Below are positions 42,994 to 50,190 of a stretch of DNA of 64,000 nucleotides, one piece after another; the stretch's first letter is position 1, and every line of letters starts with the position of its first letter. The notes beneath the pieces were generated by a model. The model did not search any database, was not told the origin of the DNA, and saw only the letters and a list, made by a program, of their open reading frames with translations. The translations under genes and the position numbers were made by a program. Source of the stretch: Desulfosporosinus lacus DSM 15449 (GTDB lineage: Bacteria > Bacillota > Desulfitobacteriia > Desulfitobacteriales > Desulfitobacteriaceae); NCBI RefSeq assembly GCF_900129935.1, contig NZ_FQXJ01000006.1, forward strand, positions 1 through 64,000. The letters run 5' to 3'.

Positions 42994-43353
42994 TTAAATT
43001 CCAGAAACGATTAACCAAGCGCCAATCGAAACAATAACCGCACTAATAATTGCACCTACTATGATAATTTTCAAAAGTGGATTATCATCTTTATACTCAT
43101 CATCCTCTTTTACAACTCTTTTTTGCAGCACGAGTTGCGAGAAAATTTGAACCAAACTTGTGGTAACTAATAAAAAACTTGGTGCTGAATTGATAGATGT
43201 GTATTGTGTATACGCTTTAAAAGATTCATAGAATGACCACGTTGCTAAAGCCAATAAAACATAAATCAAAGCATTTCGTTGTGCGCTAAGCGCAATATTT
43301 TTTTCCATTTCATCCATTTTGTGAAAGCCTAATTTTGAGAAAAATGATTTCAT
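42994..43353 (-). CDS. Small membrane protein cotranscribed with the Xre regulator
   Basis: 119 residues with hydrophobic segments at about 28-45, 58-75 and 94-116 (LLKIIIVGAIISAVIVSIGA). The charged loop KEDDEYKDDNP lies between the last two. It resembles the DUF6773-like membrane partners of small Xre regulators. AGGAGGTG precedes the ATG. The function is unknown; it may modulate the regulator from the membrane. Confidence 0.7.
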   Translation of the reverse strand: MKSFFSKLGFHKMDEMEKNIALSAQRNALIYVLLALATWSFYESFKAYTQYTSINSAPSFLLVTTSLVQIFSQLVLQKRVVKEDDEYKDDNPLLKIIIVGAIISAVIVSIGAWLIVSGI

Positions 43354-43365
43354 AGTGCACCTCCT

Positions 43366-43430
43366 AATGTAAAGAGTTCTTTACATTCAGTGTATCATGA
43401 AAGCGCAAAATGTCAAGAACCTTTTACATT
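43366..43430 (-). promoter_or_regulatory. Promoter with two 22-bp operators
   Basis: On the minus strand TTGACA (43411-43416), 16 bp and TACACT (43389-43394) form the promoter. Operator O1 AATGTAAAG-N4-CTTTACATT (43366-43387) covers the early transcript and ribosome site. Operator O2 (43409-43430), an imperfect copy of O1, overlaps the -35 box. Centres are 43 bp apart, about four helical turns, which would allow cooperative binding on one face. Confidence 0.7.
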
Positions 43431-43530
43431 AGGAATCTTTAGTTTCACAAACGAGGCAAAGATAGAGCAAAAACTCAGTTTACACAAGTTTTTGCTTTGA
43501 CGCTTATGGTTGACCTACAATGACAGGTAA

Positions 43531-44139
43531 CTAAACTAATTTTATCTGCTTTGTTTCCAGTAAGTCTTCAATTGCGTTGGTTACAGCTAGGCCACCACAA
43601 CGAAGTAAAAAAGTATAACCTTCATCATCTAGTTTTAATTGTTCACTCAGAGTTTTTAGTGTACCACCTGTAATCGTAAATCTCGCAATTTCTCGTATGA
43701 TATAACCGGCAAGTAATCTTTTACGGCATTGAGGCGTATGCTCCCAAAGATTATCTATATCTTCTGTTATTTCATCGGTTTTACAGTCTACCTCTTTTTT
43801 ATTTTCAGCTCCAGTCATCGATATAAACTCTTTTAATTCTTTAGCGAATTTCTCCAAGACTAGTTTTCGTCCTTCTTCATTCTCCCACTTTAATCTGCCT
43901 TTTCCACTGGCTAGTTTAAGAGCTTTTTCCAGATTATCCAGGGAAACCAATATATTATGACGAACTTGCAAAGAAGCTAGTGCTAAACAAGCTAATTCAT
44001 CTTCCATGTAGTTTTTAAAAATAGACACGGTTTCGCATAGAGCTTCCTCTCTGGATAGTCCTTTACTGAGGAACTCTCTGAACTGGTCTTTAATATTTGA
44101 AGCGATTTCGTTATCGAAAATGCCATATCCCCAAATCAT
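43531..44139 (-). CDS. DUF4259-like hypothetical protein
   Basis: 202 residues. The N-terminus MIWGYGIFDNEIASNIKDQF resembles the W-G-x-G-x-F-(D/E)-N/S-(D/E)-x-A motif of DUF4259 proteins. The rest is mostly helical and charged, with SGKGRLKWENEEGRKLVLEK and a C-terminal LRCGGLAVTNAIEDLLETK. No catalytic motif is visible. It stands alone between an Xre unit and a SEC-C gene; the function is unknown. Confidence 0.55.
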   Translation of the reverse strand: MIWGYGIFDNEIASNIKDQFREFLSKGLSREEALCETVSIFKNYMEDELACLALASLQVRHNILVSLDNLEKALKLASGKGRLKWENEEGRKLVLEKFAKELKEFISMTGAENKKEVDCKTDEITEDIDNLWEHTPQCRKRLLAGYIIREIARFTITGGTLKTLSEQLKLDDEGYTFLLRCGGLAVTNAIEDLLETKQIKLV

Positions 44140-44308
44140 AACTTACCTCCTTGTAAGAACAATATCTATATTATGCTTAAATTCTCTATAAAATACCAAT
44201 CAAGATATGAGTATTTATTTCTTAAAAAGGATTTCATTAACGATTATAGAATAAACATGTCTAGGCCAAATTGGTAATGATAGTCTGTAGCCAAAAGGAG
44301 TAAAAGTT

Positions 44309-45484
44309 GTGTCAAAACAAGCAAATCGCGATGACCTGGAAAAAGCCTTTCTTGATGCTTTAAAAGAAATCAACATAGAAAATGCCGCCCAGACAGAACC
44401 ATTCTATTCTCTTACAGAAATACTCGCGCTTAAAAATATGACTGAGTTGCGCCAGCTCGGAAAAGTGCTCCAAGTTAAATATTACGGCAAGCTCCCCAAG
44501 GCGGAACTAATTCCTGCTATCGCTGAAACGCTGAAGAAATCCGATACCCTCCGTAACTGCCTTTATACCCTCAATGAAATAGAGTGGGAATTTTTCCAGA
44601 AGGCCGCTGCAAAAAAACACCTGCAAACTGACAAAGTCTATATTGATTCCTATCATATACCACAAAAAATGGGGTTGCTCCAATGCTTCTATCACAAGGA
44701 CAAGCTGTGGTTCGTCGTACCGAAAGAACTTAGAGCTGCTTTTAGAATAATTTCTGAAACGGACTTCCTTGAGGACAAGCGATTTCGTGACCTCCTAAAC
44801 AGATTCGCCATTGCCGCTGTTTCGCTATACGGCGTCATCAGCCAGGATGACTTCGTCGAACTTTTCAATAGTCATAATGAGCGACAAACCAACATTGACG
44901 AAATGTTTCCACTCTTGCTTAACAATGTTTACAATGATATAGGATATTGCTTTTGGGATGAGTACATAGTTGATGATAGTTTTGAACAAGATGAGTTTGC
45001 TGGGGTAAAGAGATTGTTATCAGAGAGAAGCGGTAAACCTAGATATAATCCAAAAAGAGAAGACTTTCTTAAATATTCCGACTGGGAGTATTACGAGGTC
45101 ACTCCACAGCTTATCACTATAAAACAGCATCTTTCAAAGTTAATTGACGATCTAGATGTAGTTGAGGAAATCCTCGATGAAATTCATGATCTGAGTGCTG
45201 CGGAAGCAAGGACACAGAATTTTTTTGATTTGTTGGATTCTGCTGGCGTTGTCTTTGACAATATGGAGCAGGCGGGTGCGATGATGCAACTTATCGTTGA
45301 TGTACGCAACAATACTCGCTTATGGACCAATTATGGCCATACGCCTAACGAACTTTCTTCACGCAAAAAATCAAACCTACGCTTACTTCCCTCTGTTCAA
45401 ACTAAGTATAACCAGAAGGTCGGTAGGAACGACCCATGTCCTTGTGGCAGTGGAAGAAAGTATAAGAAATGCTGCGGAAGATAA
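44309..45484 (+). CDS. SEC-C zinc-motif protein
   Basis: 391 residues from a GTG after AAAAGGAG. The C-terminus [20 protein letters not shown] is a perfect SEC-C motif (C-x-C-x8-C-C/H), the zinc-binding tail also found in SecA. The N-terminal 350 residues contain a SAP/Rho-N-like helix region ([20 protein letters not shown]) and otherwise match no family I know. SEC-C tails on unrelated bodies often help bind ribosomes or proteins. The function is unknown. Followed by a terminator at 45526. Confidence 0.75.
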   Translation: MSKQANRDDLEKAFLDALKEINIENAAQTEPFYSLTEILALKNMTELRQLGKVLQVKYYGKLPKAELIPAIAETLKKSDTLRNCLYTLNEIEWEFFQKAAAKKHLQTDKVYIDSYHIPQKMGLLQCFYHKDKLWFVVPKELRAAFRIISETDFLEDKRFRDLLNRFAIAAVSLYGVISQDDFVELFNSHNERQTNIDEMFPLLLNNVYNDIGYCFWDEYIVDDSFEQDEFAGVKRLLSERSGKPRYNPKREDFLKYSDWEYYEVTPQLITIKQHLSKLIDDLDVVEEILDEIHDLSAAEARTQNFFDLLDSAGVVFDNMEQAGAMMQLIVDVRNNTRLWTNYGHTPNELSSRKKSNLRLLPSVQTKYNQKVGRNDPCPCGSGRKYKKCCGR

Positions 45485-45525
45485 TATGTGCTCATTAGTT
45501 ATAAGTGCCAAAACTTCATTTCAAG

Positions 45526-45557
45526 GCAAGTACTCCTTAAGGATTGCTTGCTCTTTT
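45526..45557 (+). terminator. Terminator of the SEC-C gene
   Basis: GCAAG...CTTGC outer stem around the CTCCTTAAGGA near-palindrome, followed by TTTTT (45553-45557). Confidence 0.65.
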
Positions 45558-45576
45558 TATATTTAGGTTAAACCTT

Positions 45577-45705
45577 TCATTCAGTAAGAGTAATTCGAAC
45601 AGGTTCACTTTCAAGCTTAATGCCTTGAGTTCTGTTTTCATAAACTATAACTGCTTCATACTCGCCATTATATTTTTGGTTCTTACGGATCTCTTTTTCC
45701 TGTCT
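45577..45705 (-). pseudogene. C-terminal remnant of an unidentified protein
   Basis: The minus strand is open for about 43 codons, ending with YENRTQGIKLESEPVRITLT E and a stop, with a charged lead RQEKEIRKNQKYNGEYEAVI. No start or upstream domain is present, and no family is assigned. The rest of 45706-45990 shows nothing recognisable. Confidence 0.3.
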
Positions 45706-46008
45706 CTTTTTAATTGGGGATAGACTTTACTGAGTCAGATTATAAGTCTCCATATTTATCTTTTCTTGTTAATACCATTAGGTTAACCCCTCTATCTTAC
45801 TGAGTTGATTCACGTTTGAAAAAACTGGTCTGTTAATCTTCGAATCAAACTTAGTAATACTGTTGTCAGTTATAGCATTTGCTTAGCTGATGTGACTGTA
45901 ATCTCTAATACTCTGTTTAAACTTAGCCTTCTGTAGGTGAAAAGCGGGTCTTGTGTTTATAATATTATAGTAGGAAATATCGCATACAAATTTTCGAAAG
46001 GGCTTAAT

Positions 46009-46566
46009 ATGAAGAAAACTGCCAATAATCATGACGCATCCGGATATATTCTAGAGAGCGCTCGCTTAAAGTTTCGCCAAATAACCCACGAAGATTTTGC
46101 TTCCCTTAAAGAAATGCTCTCTGACCCCAAGGTCATGTACGCCTGGGAACATACCTTTACTGATGATCAAATTTTTGATTGGATACAAACCCAATTATCC
46201 TACTACCGGCAAGACAACGCAGGCTATTTTGCTGCTATTGATAAAACAACCGGGTCATTTGTGGGCCAGATGGGTCTCCATCGCTGTGAATTCAATCAGC
46301 AAAGTATTTTTGAAGTTTGTTACATGCTCAAGCACCGGTACTGGCACTATGGCTATGCTTTAGAGGGTGTCCGGGCACTGACAAATTATGCTTTTAGGAA
46401 AATGAGTTTACCTGAGGTCTATGCCCAGATCAAAACAAATAACGCCCCTTCCATAGCTGTTGCTGAATCAGCAGGCTTTGAAAAAAAGACAACCTTTATA
46501 AAGCATTATAACGGAAAAAACATGGAGCATTTCCTCTACTCCAAAACAAAAGAGTGTCTGCCTTAA
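46009..46566 (+). CDS. RimJ/RimL-like GNAT acetyltransferase
   Basis: 185 residues from the ATG at 46009 (MKKTANNHDASG), preceded by GAAAGGG; the frame upstream to 45937 lacks a ribosome site. Typical parts are SARLKFRQITHEDFASLKEM, WIQTQLSYYRQDNAGYFAAI and the acetyl-CoA region YMLKHRYWHYGYALEGVRAL, ending SAGFEKKTTFIKHYNGKN. Members acetylate ribosomal proteins, amino acids or small molecules. The substrate is unknown. Confidence 0.85.
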   Translation: MKKTANNHDASGYILESARLKFRQITHEDFASLKEMLSDPKVMYAWEHTFTDDQIFDWIQTQLSYYRQDNAGYFAAIDKTTGSFVGQMGLHRCEFNQQSIFEVCYMLKHRYWHYGYALEGVRALTNYAFRKMSLPEVYAQIKTNNAPSIAVAESAGFEKKTTFIKHYNGKNMEHFLYSKTKECLP

Positions 46567-46722
46567 TACTCAATTCCTTGAGTAGTAGGAAGGAAAACAA
46601 TAAAGAAGATTCAGCAAACAAGAGATATAGGGAAATAACAATGATCCGTATCTACCCATGAAAGCCCCTCCCTTTTCCTGCCAAGCTCATATAAACACTG
46701 CTTTACATCTGTAATGGCTGGA

Positions 46723-47136
46723 TCAGCAGAAAATATTAGCGGCATTTTTTATCACAGTCACTAATTCATCCCTTTTCGTGCCGCTAACGCAAACATCATA
46801 AAAACCCATGTCCTTAAGAATTTTAACATCATTCGGCGGAATGACTCCGCCAATGACAAAAGCCATACTTTTATCAATCCCTTTTTGTCTGGCTAATTCC
46901 AAAAGGTGTTTGCCTGTACGCAAATGAGCTCCCGATAGTGAGCTGACGCCAATAATTTGGACATCTTCTTCCATGGCTGCTTTCAGGGCATTTTCTGCAG
47001 TGGTGTTGCCCATATAGACAACTTCCATCCCTTCTTCTTTTAAAATGGTACTCACGACGATGATTCCCCGATTATGTGTCTCGGGTCCGAGACAACACAT
47101 TAAAACTTTAATTCTTTTAGCTTCCAATGTTGTCAA
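46723..47136 (-). CDS. B12-binding subunit of an acyl-CoA mutase
   Basis: 137 residues from a TTG at 47136, after AAAGGAAAGGGG; the frame upstream belongs to the decayed large subunit. It is the Rossmann-like cobalamin domain of methylmalonyl/isobutyryl-CoA mutases: KRIKVLMCCLGPETHNRGII, VVYMGNTTAENALKAAMEED, VQIIGVSSLSGAHLRTGKHL and FVIGGVIPPNDVKILKDMGF. The motif normally DGHDRG is PETHNRG: the axial-ligand His is kept, the preceding Asp is not. The catalytic subunit upstream is broken, so this gene may be idle. Confidence 0.75.
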   Translation of the reverse strand: MTTLEAKRIKVLMCCLGPETHNRGIIVVSTILKEEGMEVVYMGNTTAENALKAAMEEDVQIIGVSSLSGAHLRTGKHLLELARQKGIDKSMAFVIGGVIPPNDVKILKDMGFYDVCVSGTKRDELVTVIKNAANIFC

Positions 47137-47146
47137 CCCCTTTCCT

Positions 47147-48250
47147 TTAAAATACACCCGGCCGTTTCCAAAGGCCAAAAACTTCTTTAAAAATCTTCCA
47201 TTGTTCACCCACCGTACAACCTGCTCGAGCACAATTCACAGTATATTCCATGACGTTCTTACCCTCTCTGCAAGCTATCCTTAATTCATTAAGGGCTTTT
47301 TCAACCTCGGTACTTTCTGTGATCCTCAAGGCGTTGTAATTGTCTGGCCTCACATTCCTCAGGATAATGGAAGGCTTCAAAACCTTCTCCTTCACCACTT
47401 TTTTGGTAATTATGACCGACAATTTTAATTTCACCTTTTTCAATTCGCATTTGTTCTTTATACATATAATTGTAGATTTTCCGGCTGAGATAGCCGTTGG
47501 CAATAGCTTCCACATAGCCCCCTTGGTTCTCAATCTCTGTGATCTCTGCTAAGATTTTCTCTTCCATCTGATTGGTCAAAGCCTCTACGTAGTAAGAACC
47601 TCCCAATGGATCAACAACAGCGGTAACTCCTGTTTCATGTTCAATAATTTGTTGTGTCCGTAAAGAAAGCAGGGATGCTTCCTCAGAAGGAACCGAAATT
47701 GCCTCGTCATAGGAATCGACATGCAAAGACTGGACCCCGCCAAGAACAGCAGCCAGCGCCTCAAAAGCCGAGCGAATAGCATTGTTATAGGGTTCTTCCC
47801 TGACTAAGCTTATACCGGAAGTTTGGAGATGACATCTCATCCAGGTTGACCGATCCTTCTTAGCATTATACTTATACTTAAGGATTCTGTACCAAAGTCT
47901 CCTCATGGCCCGTAGTCTGGAGACCTCCTCGAAGATATCCATCCCTCCGGACCAGAAGAAGGCTAATCTCTCAGCTGCCCAATCCACTTCGTAACCGCGA
48001 CGAATCATTTCATCCAAGATGGCCATCCCGTGAGTTGATGCTACAGCCATCTCAGTGACGCCGGAGGTCCCAAATTCCCGGAAATTATAACCGTTAATAG
48101 TTATGAAATTCCATTTTGGCACATTCTTGCGGATGAATTCAATATTGTCACACTCAGTCAAGCACAGCTCGAAGTTCATTCATAAGAATTCTTAGATTCT
48201 CGCTCTCTGTACTTTCATAGCCCATTAAAGGTTCCCCCAATCGTAAGTCT
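47147..48250 (-). pseudogene. Acyl-CoA mutase large subunit, N-terminally truncated and frameshifted
   Basis: Second half of a B12-dependent acyl-CoA mutase catalytic chain. About 48170-48250 reads RLGEPLMGYESTESENLRIL; a frame change then gives CDNIEFIRKNVPKWNFITIN and FREFGTSGVTEMAVASTHGM AILDEM, with the active-site region CHLQTSGISLVREEPYNNAI and VVDPLGGSYYVEALTNQME. A second frame change near 47310 leads into EKALNELRIACREGKNVMEY and the end at 47147. The N-terminal TIM-barrel half is missing. The B12-binding gene follows immediately. Confidence 0.85.
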
Positions 48251-48486
48251 AGAATCCCTGTTAAATTCTAAAATAGCCCCAGTTTGAATCAATGTTTAAT
48301 TATTCATAATTATCCTTCTTCGGATAAGTTCTTAAACCCTGCAATTTATCAGAACTTTTTACAACATCCTTGGCATTCATATGTTTTCAGATTTCTTCAG
48401 GTTTCTGCAAAGCCTGAACTGTGCTGAGTAGGTTCGGTATAGCAAAACTGGAAAATGCCCTGCCATAACCTTGGCTTACGGATACC
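48251..48486. other. Intergenic stretch, no gene recognised
   Basis: Between the broken mutase and the terminator at 48487. No open frame with a ribosome site and no protein family resemblance on either strand. Confidence 0.4.
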
Positions 48487-48515
48487 AAAAGAGATGCCGC
48501 TGTCGGCATCTCTTT
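48487..48515. terminator. Hairpin terminator of uncertain ownership
   Basis: AAAGAGATGCCG-CTGT-CGGCATCTCTTT, a 12-bp perfect stem with T's on both sides. It may be left from the decayed ABC transporter gene to its right. Confidence 0.7.
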
Positions 48516-48519
48516 GTGC

Positions 48520-48640
48520 TCTATAAATTGTAGTTCAAATGTTGCATCGATGCACCATTTGGCCCTGAGGGGGCTATAGCGCCAATGTGAAAATTTTATC
48601 ACTGCCTTTCTCCACCTCAAAATCTACACCCTTTAGAACA
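48520..48640 (-). pseudogene. Remnant of an amino-acid ABC transporter ATPase
   Basis: One minus frame reads KLHVLKGVDFEVEKGSDKIF and the next IGAIAPSGPNGASMQHLNYN. Together they mirror the HisP/GlnQ start (VLKGVxFxVxKGEVVAIIGPSGSGKST) with a frameshift and a destroyed Walker A. Nothing more of the transporter is visible. Confidence 0.45.
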
Positions 48641-48669
48641 TGAAGCTTCTTGTAACTTTTTCAGACCTT

Positions 48670-49020
48670 TTACTTTATTTTATTAGTAACCTTTTTCATG
48701 GCCTCGTTAACTTCTTGGTCAACAGATTTTTCATAGATGTCAGCGTAAGTTTTTGAATCTTTGATTAGATCGTCGCAGAAAGCCGCTACGTCTCTGCCCG
48801 TCACTTCGAGAATGCCTTTCCCCAGCGCCGCGCCCTCTTCAAAAAGGTCGATAATCCCCGAGAGCAAACCCATCCCGTCGGTTAGCTCAACAGGACCCAC
48901 CTTAAAGAGATATTTTTGAATTTCTTTATAAACAATTTGATAATCTTGCGGGAGCGCTTTGACACGCGCCACGTGGGCTCGCCACTCTTTTTTGCCTTCG
49001 ATGATATCTTGTATTCTCAT
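48670..49020 (-). CDS. DUF1048 protein, second of a tandem pair
   Basis: 116 residues, soluble. It begins MRIQDIIEGKKEWRAHVARV KALPQDY and contains the DUF1048 signature of an amphipathic helix, a middle segment FEEGAALGKGILEVTGRDVA AFCDDLIKDS and a charged end. It is 30% or so alike to the gene upstream by eye, a tandem duplication. DUF1048 genes almost always follow a padR gene, as here; the molecular role is unknown. Confidence 0.85.
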   Translation of the reverse strand: MRIQDIIEGKKEWRAHVARVKALPQDYQIVYKEIQKYLFKVGPVELTDGMGLLSGIIDLFEEGAALGKGILEVTGRDVAAFCDDLIKDSKTYADIYEKSVDQEVNEAMKKVTNKIK

Positions 49021-49029
49021 TTTATCCTC

Positions 49030-49377
49030 CTATTTACCTAATTTTTTAGTGATATTATGCCTAAGTTGCTCGCGCCACTTGTCGCGATAAGACTTTGCCC
49101 CTTCTTCGCCGGCCAGCACTGAACAGAAGCCTTTGATATCGTCACCTAAAACCTCCTCAACACTCTGACCGTCCGCCGCCGTTGCTTCGAGCATGCCAAG
49201 CACACCGTCAAGAATTGGCATGAGGTTGCGACCGGCGAAATCTGAGTGCGGCCAAAGATTGGCATTAATTTTTTCCCATGCCTCTTGATAATCAGCCGGC
49301 AATTTTTTAGCACGCGATTCAAAGACCTTCAATTCTTTAGTCATGTCGCTGCCTGTAACTTTTTCCCAAAAATTCAT
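49030..49377 (-). CDS. DUF1048 protein, first of a tandem pair
   Basis: 115 residues: MNFWEKVTGSDMTKELKVFE, then ARAKKLPADYQEAW-like KLPADYQEAWEKINANLWPH and SVEEVLGDDIKGFCSVLAGE. The same family and layout as the downstream DUF1048 gene. Its ATG shares one base with the padR stop (TAATG), so it is translationally coupled. Confidence 0.85.
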   Translation of the reverse strand: MNFWEKVTGSDMTKELKVFESRAKKLPADYQEAWEKINANLWPHSDFAGRNLMPILDGVLGMLEATAADGQSVEEVLGDDIKGFCSVLAGEEGAKSYRDKWREQLRHNITKKLGK

Positions 49378-49682
49378 TATATTTCCTCCTTTAACTCGTT
49401 AATTTTTGATGATACGAACTCCCATTTTTCCCAGAACTTTCGTAGTTCCTTGCGCCCTGCATCATTTAGCGCGAAAAACTTTCGCGGCGGCCCCATATCG
49501 GATGGCTTTTTCGTAATTTCCACCAACTTGTTTTTCTCAAGCCGCACCAGGATGGTATATACTGTCCCATCCACAACATCCGAAAATCCAAGAGCGTTCA
49601 GCCGCCGCGTGATCTCGTAACCATAGATTTCCTCGTGGCTGATGATTTCAAGGATACAGCCCTCCAGCACACCTTTCAGCAT
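49377..49682 (-). CDS. PadR-family transcriptional regulator
   Basis: A 101-residue PadR repressor: KGVLEGCILEIISHEEIYGY EITRRLNALGF and VVDGTVYTILVRLEKNKLVE, the winged helix with the conserved GTVYTIL turn, then GPPRKFFALNDAGRKELRKF. It likely represses the padR-DUF1048-DUF1048 operon at the palindrome 49747-49764. The first gene of the operon; an AAGGAGAG ribosome site lies upstream. Confidence 0.9.
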   Translation of the reverse strand: MLKGVLEGCILEIISHEEIYGYEITRRLNALGFSDVVDGTVYTILVRLEKNKLVEITKKPSDMGPPRKFFALNDAGRKELRKFWEKWEFVSSKINELKEEI

Positions 49683-49737
49683 TTCCGTAAGGTTTTCCAG
49701 CGTAATCTCTCCTTGCTATTTTGTGTTACTTGTATTC

Positions 49738-49767
49738 AGTATCGCTTACTACTGGTATATAGTATCG
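49738..49767 (-). promoter_or_regulatory. Probable PadR operator
   Basis: TACTA-N8-TAGTA (49747-49764) is the inverted repeat with 8-bp spacing typical of PadR boxes. It is nested in a direct repeat of AGTATCG (49738-49744 and 49761-49767) upstream of padR. Confidence 0.5.
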
Positions 49768-50190
49768 AAGAATAGTTAGGTCGTCAAGCCGTTATTTTTG
49801 AGGAACTAAAATATCTCCTAGGTAATATGTGTAATCATTTCATTTTAATTACATGAACATTACTTGGTATATACTGTTTTGCACAGGAACCGCATTGTCT
49901 ATGAGAATATGAAAAATCGTTTTCAAAGAATCGGTTCTCTTTGGCGATGGCATATGAGGATAGCATCCTCATATGCCACGGGTATAAAAAAACAGGGTAT
50001 CTTCGTTAGAAAATACACCCGTTTTTTATCTGCTCACCGGAAATCCAAGATTAACCTCTTTTTATTAATTTCATCTGTAATAAACGTTTTAGAAATGTTC
50101 ATCGTGTCAATAATCTTCAAAGCGTTTGTACAAAGGTGCCTCTTTCTCATGTTTCCTTTGACCAGTTTCAGAGATTGAACATCTTCCTCA
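49768..50190. other. Intergenic stretch with a perfect hairpin
   Basis: TGGCATATGAGGAT (49948-49961) pairs with ATCCTCATATGCCA (49965-49978) around AGC: 14-bp arms, 3-nt loop, the same geometry as inverted repeat B at 9224. ACGGGT...ACCCGT followed by TTTTTT lies after it (about 49978-50036) and could terminate plus-strand transcription. No gene recognised. Confidence 0.5.

Noticed and set aside
48387-48620. A 77-codon minus-strand frame.
   Set aside because: It crosses a 12-bp terminator hairpin, and another frame in the same place shows a clear ABC ATPase remnant.
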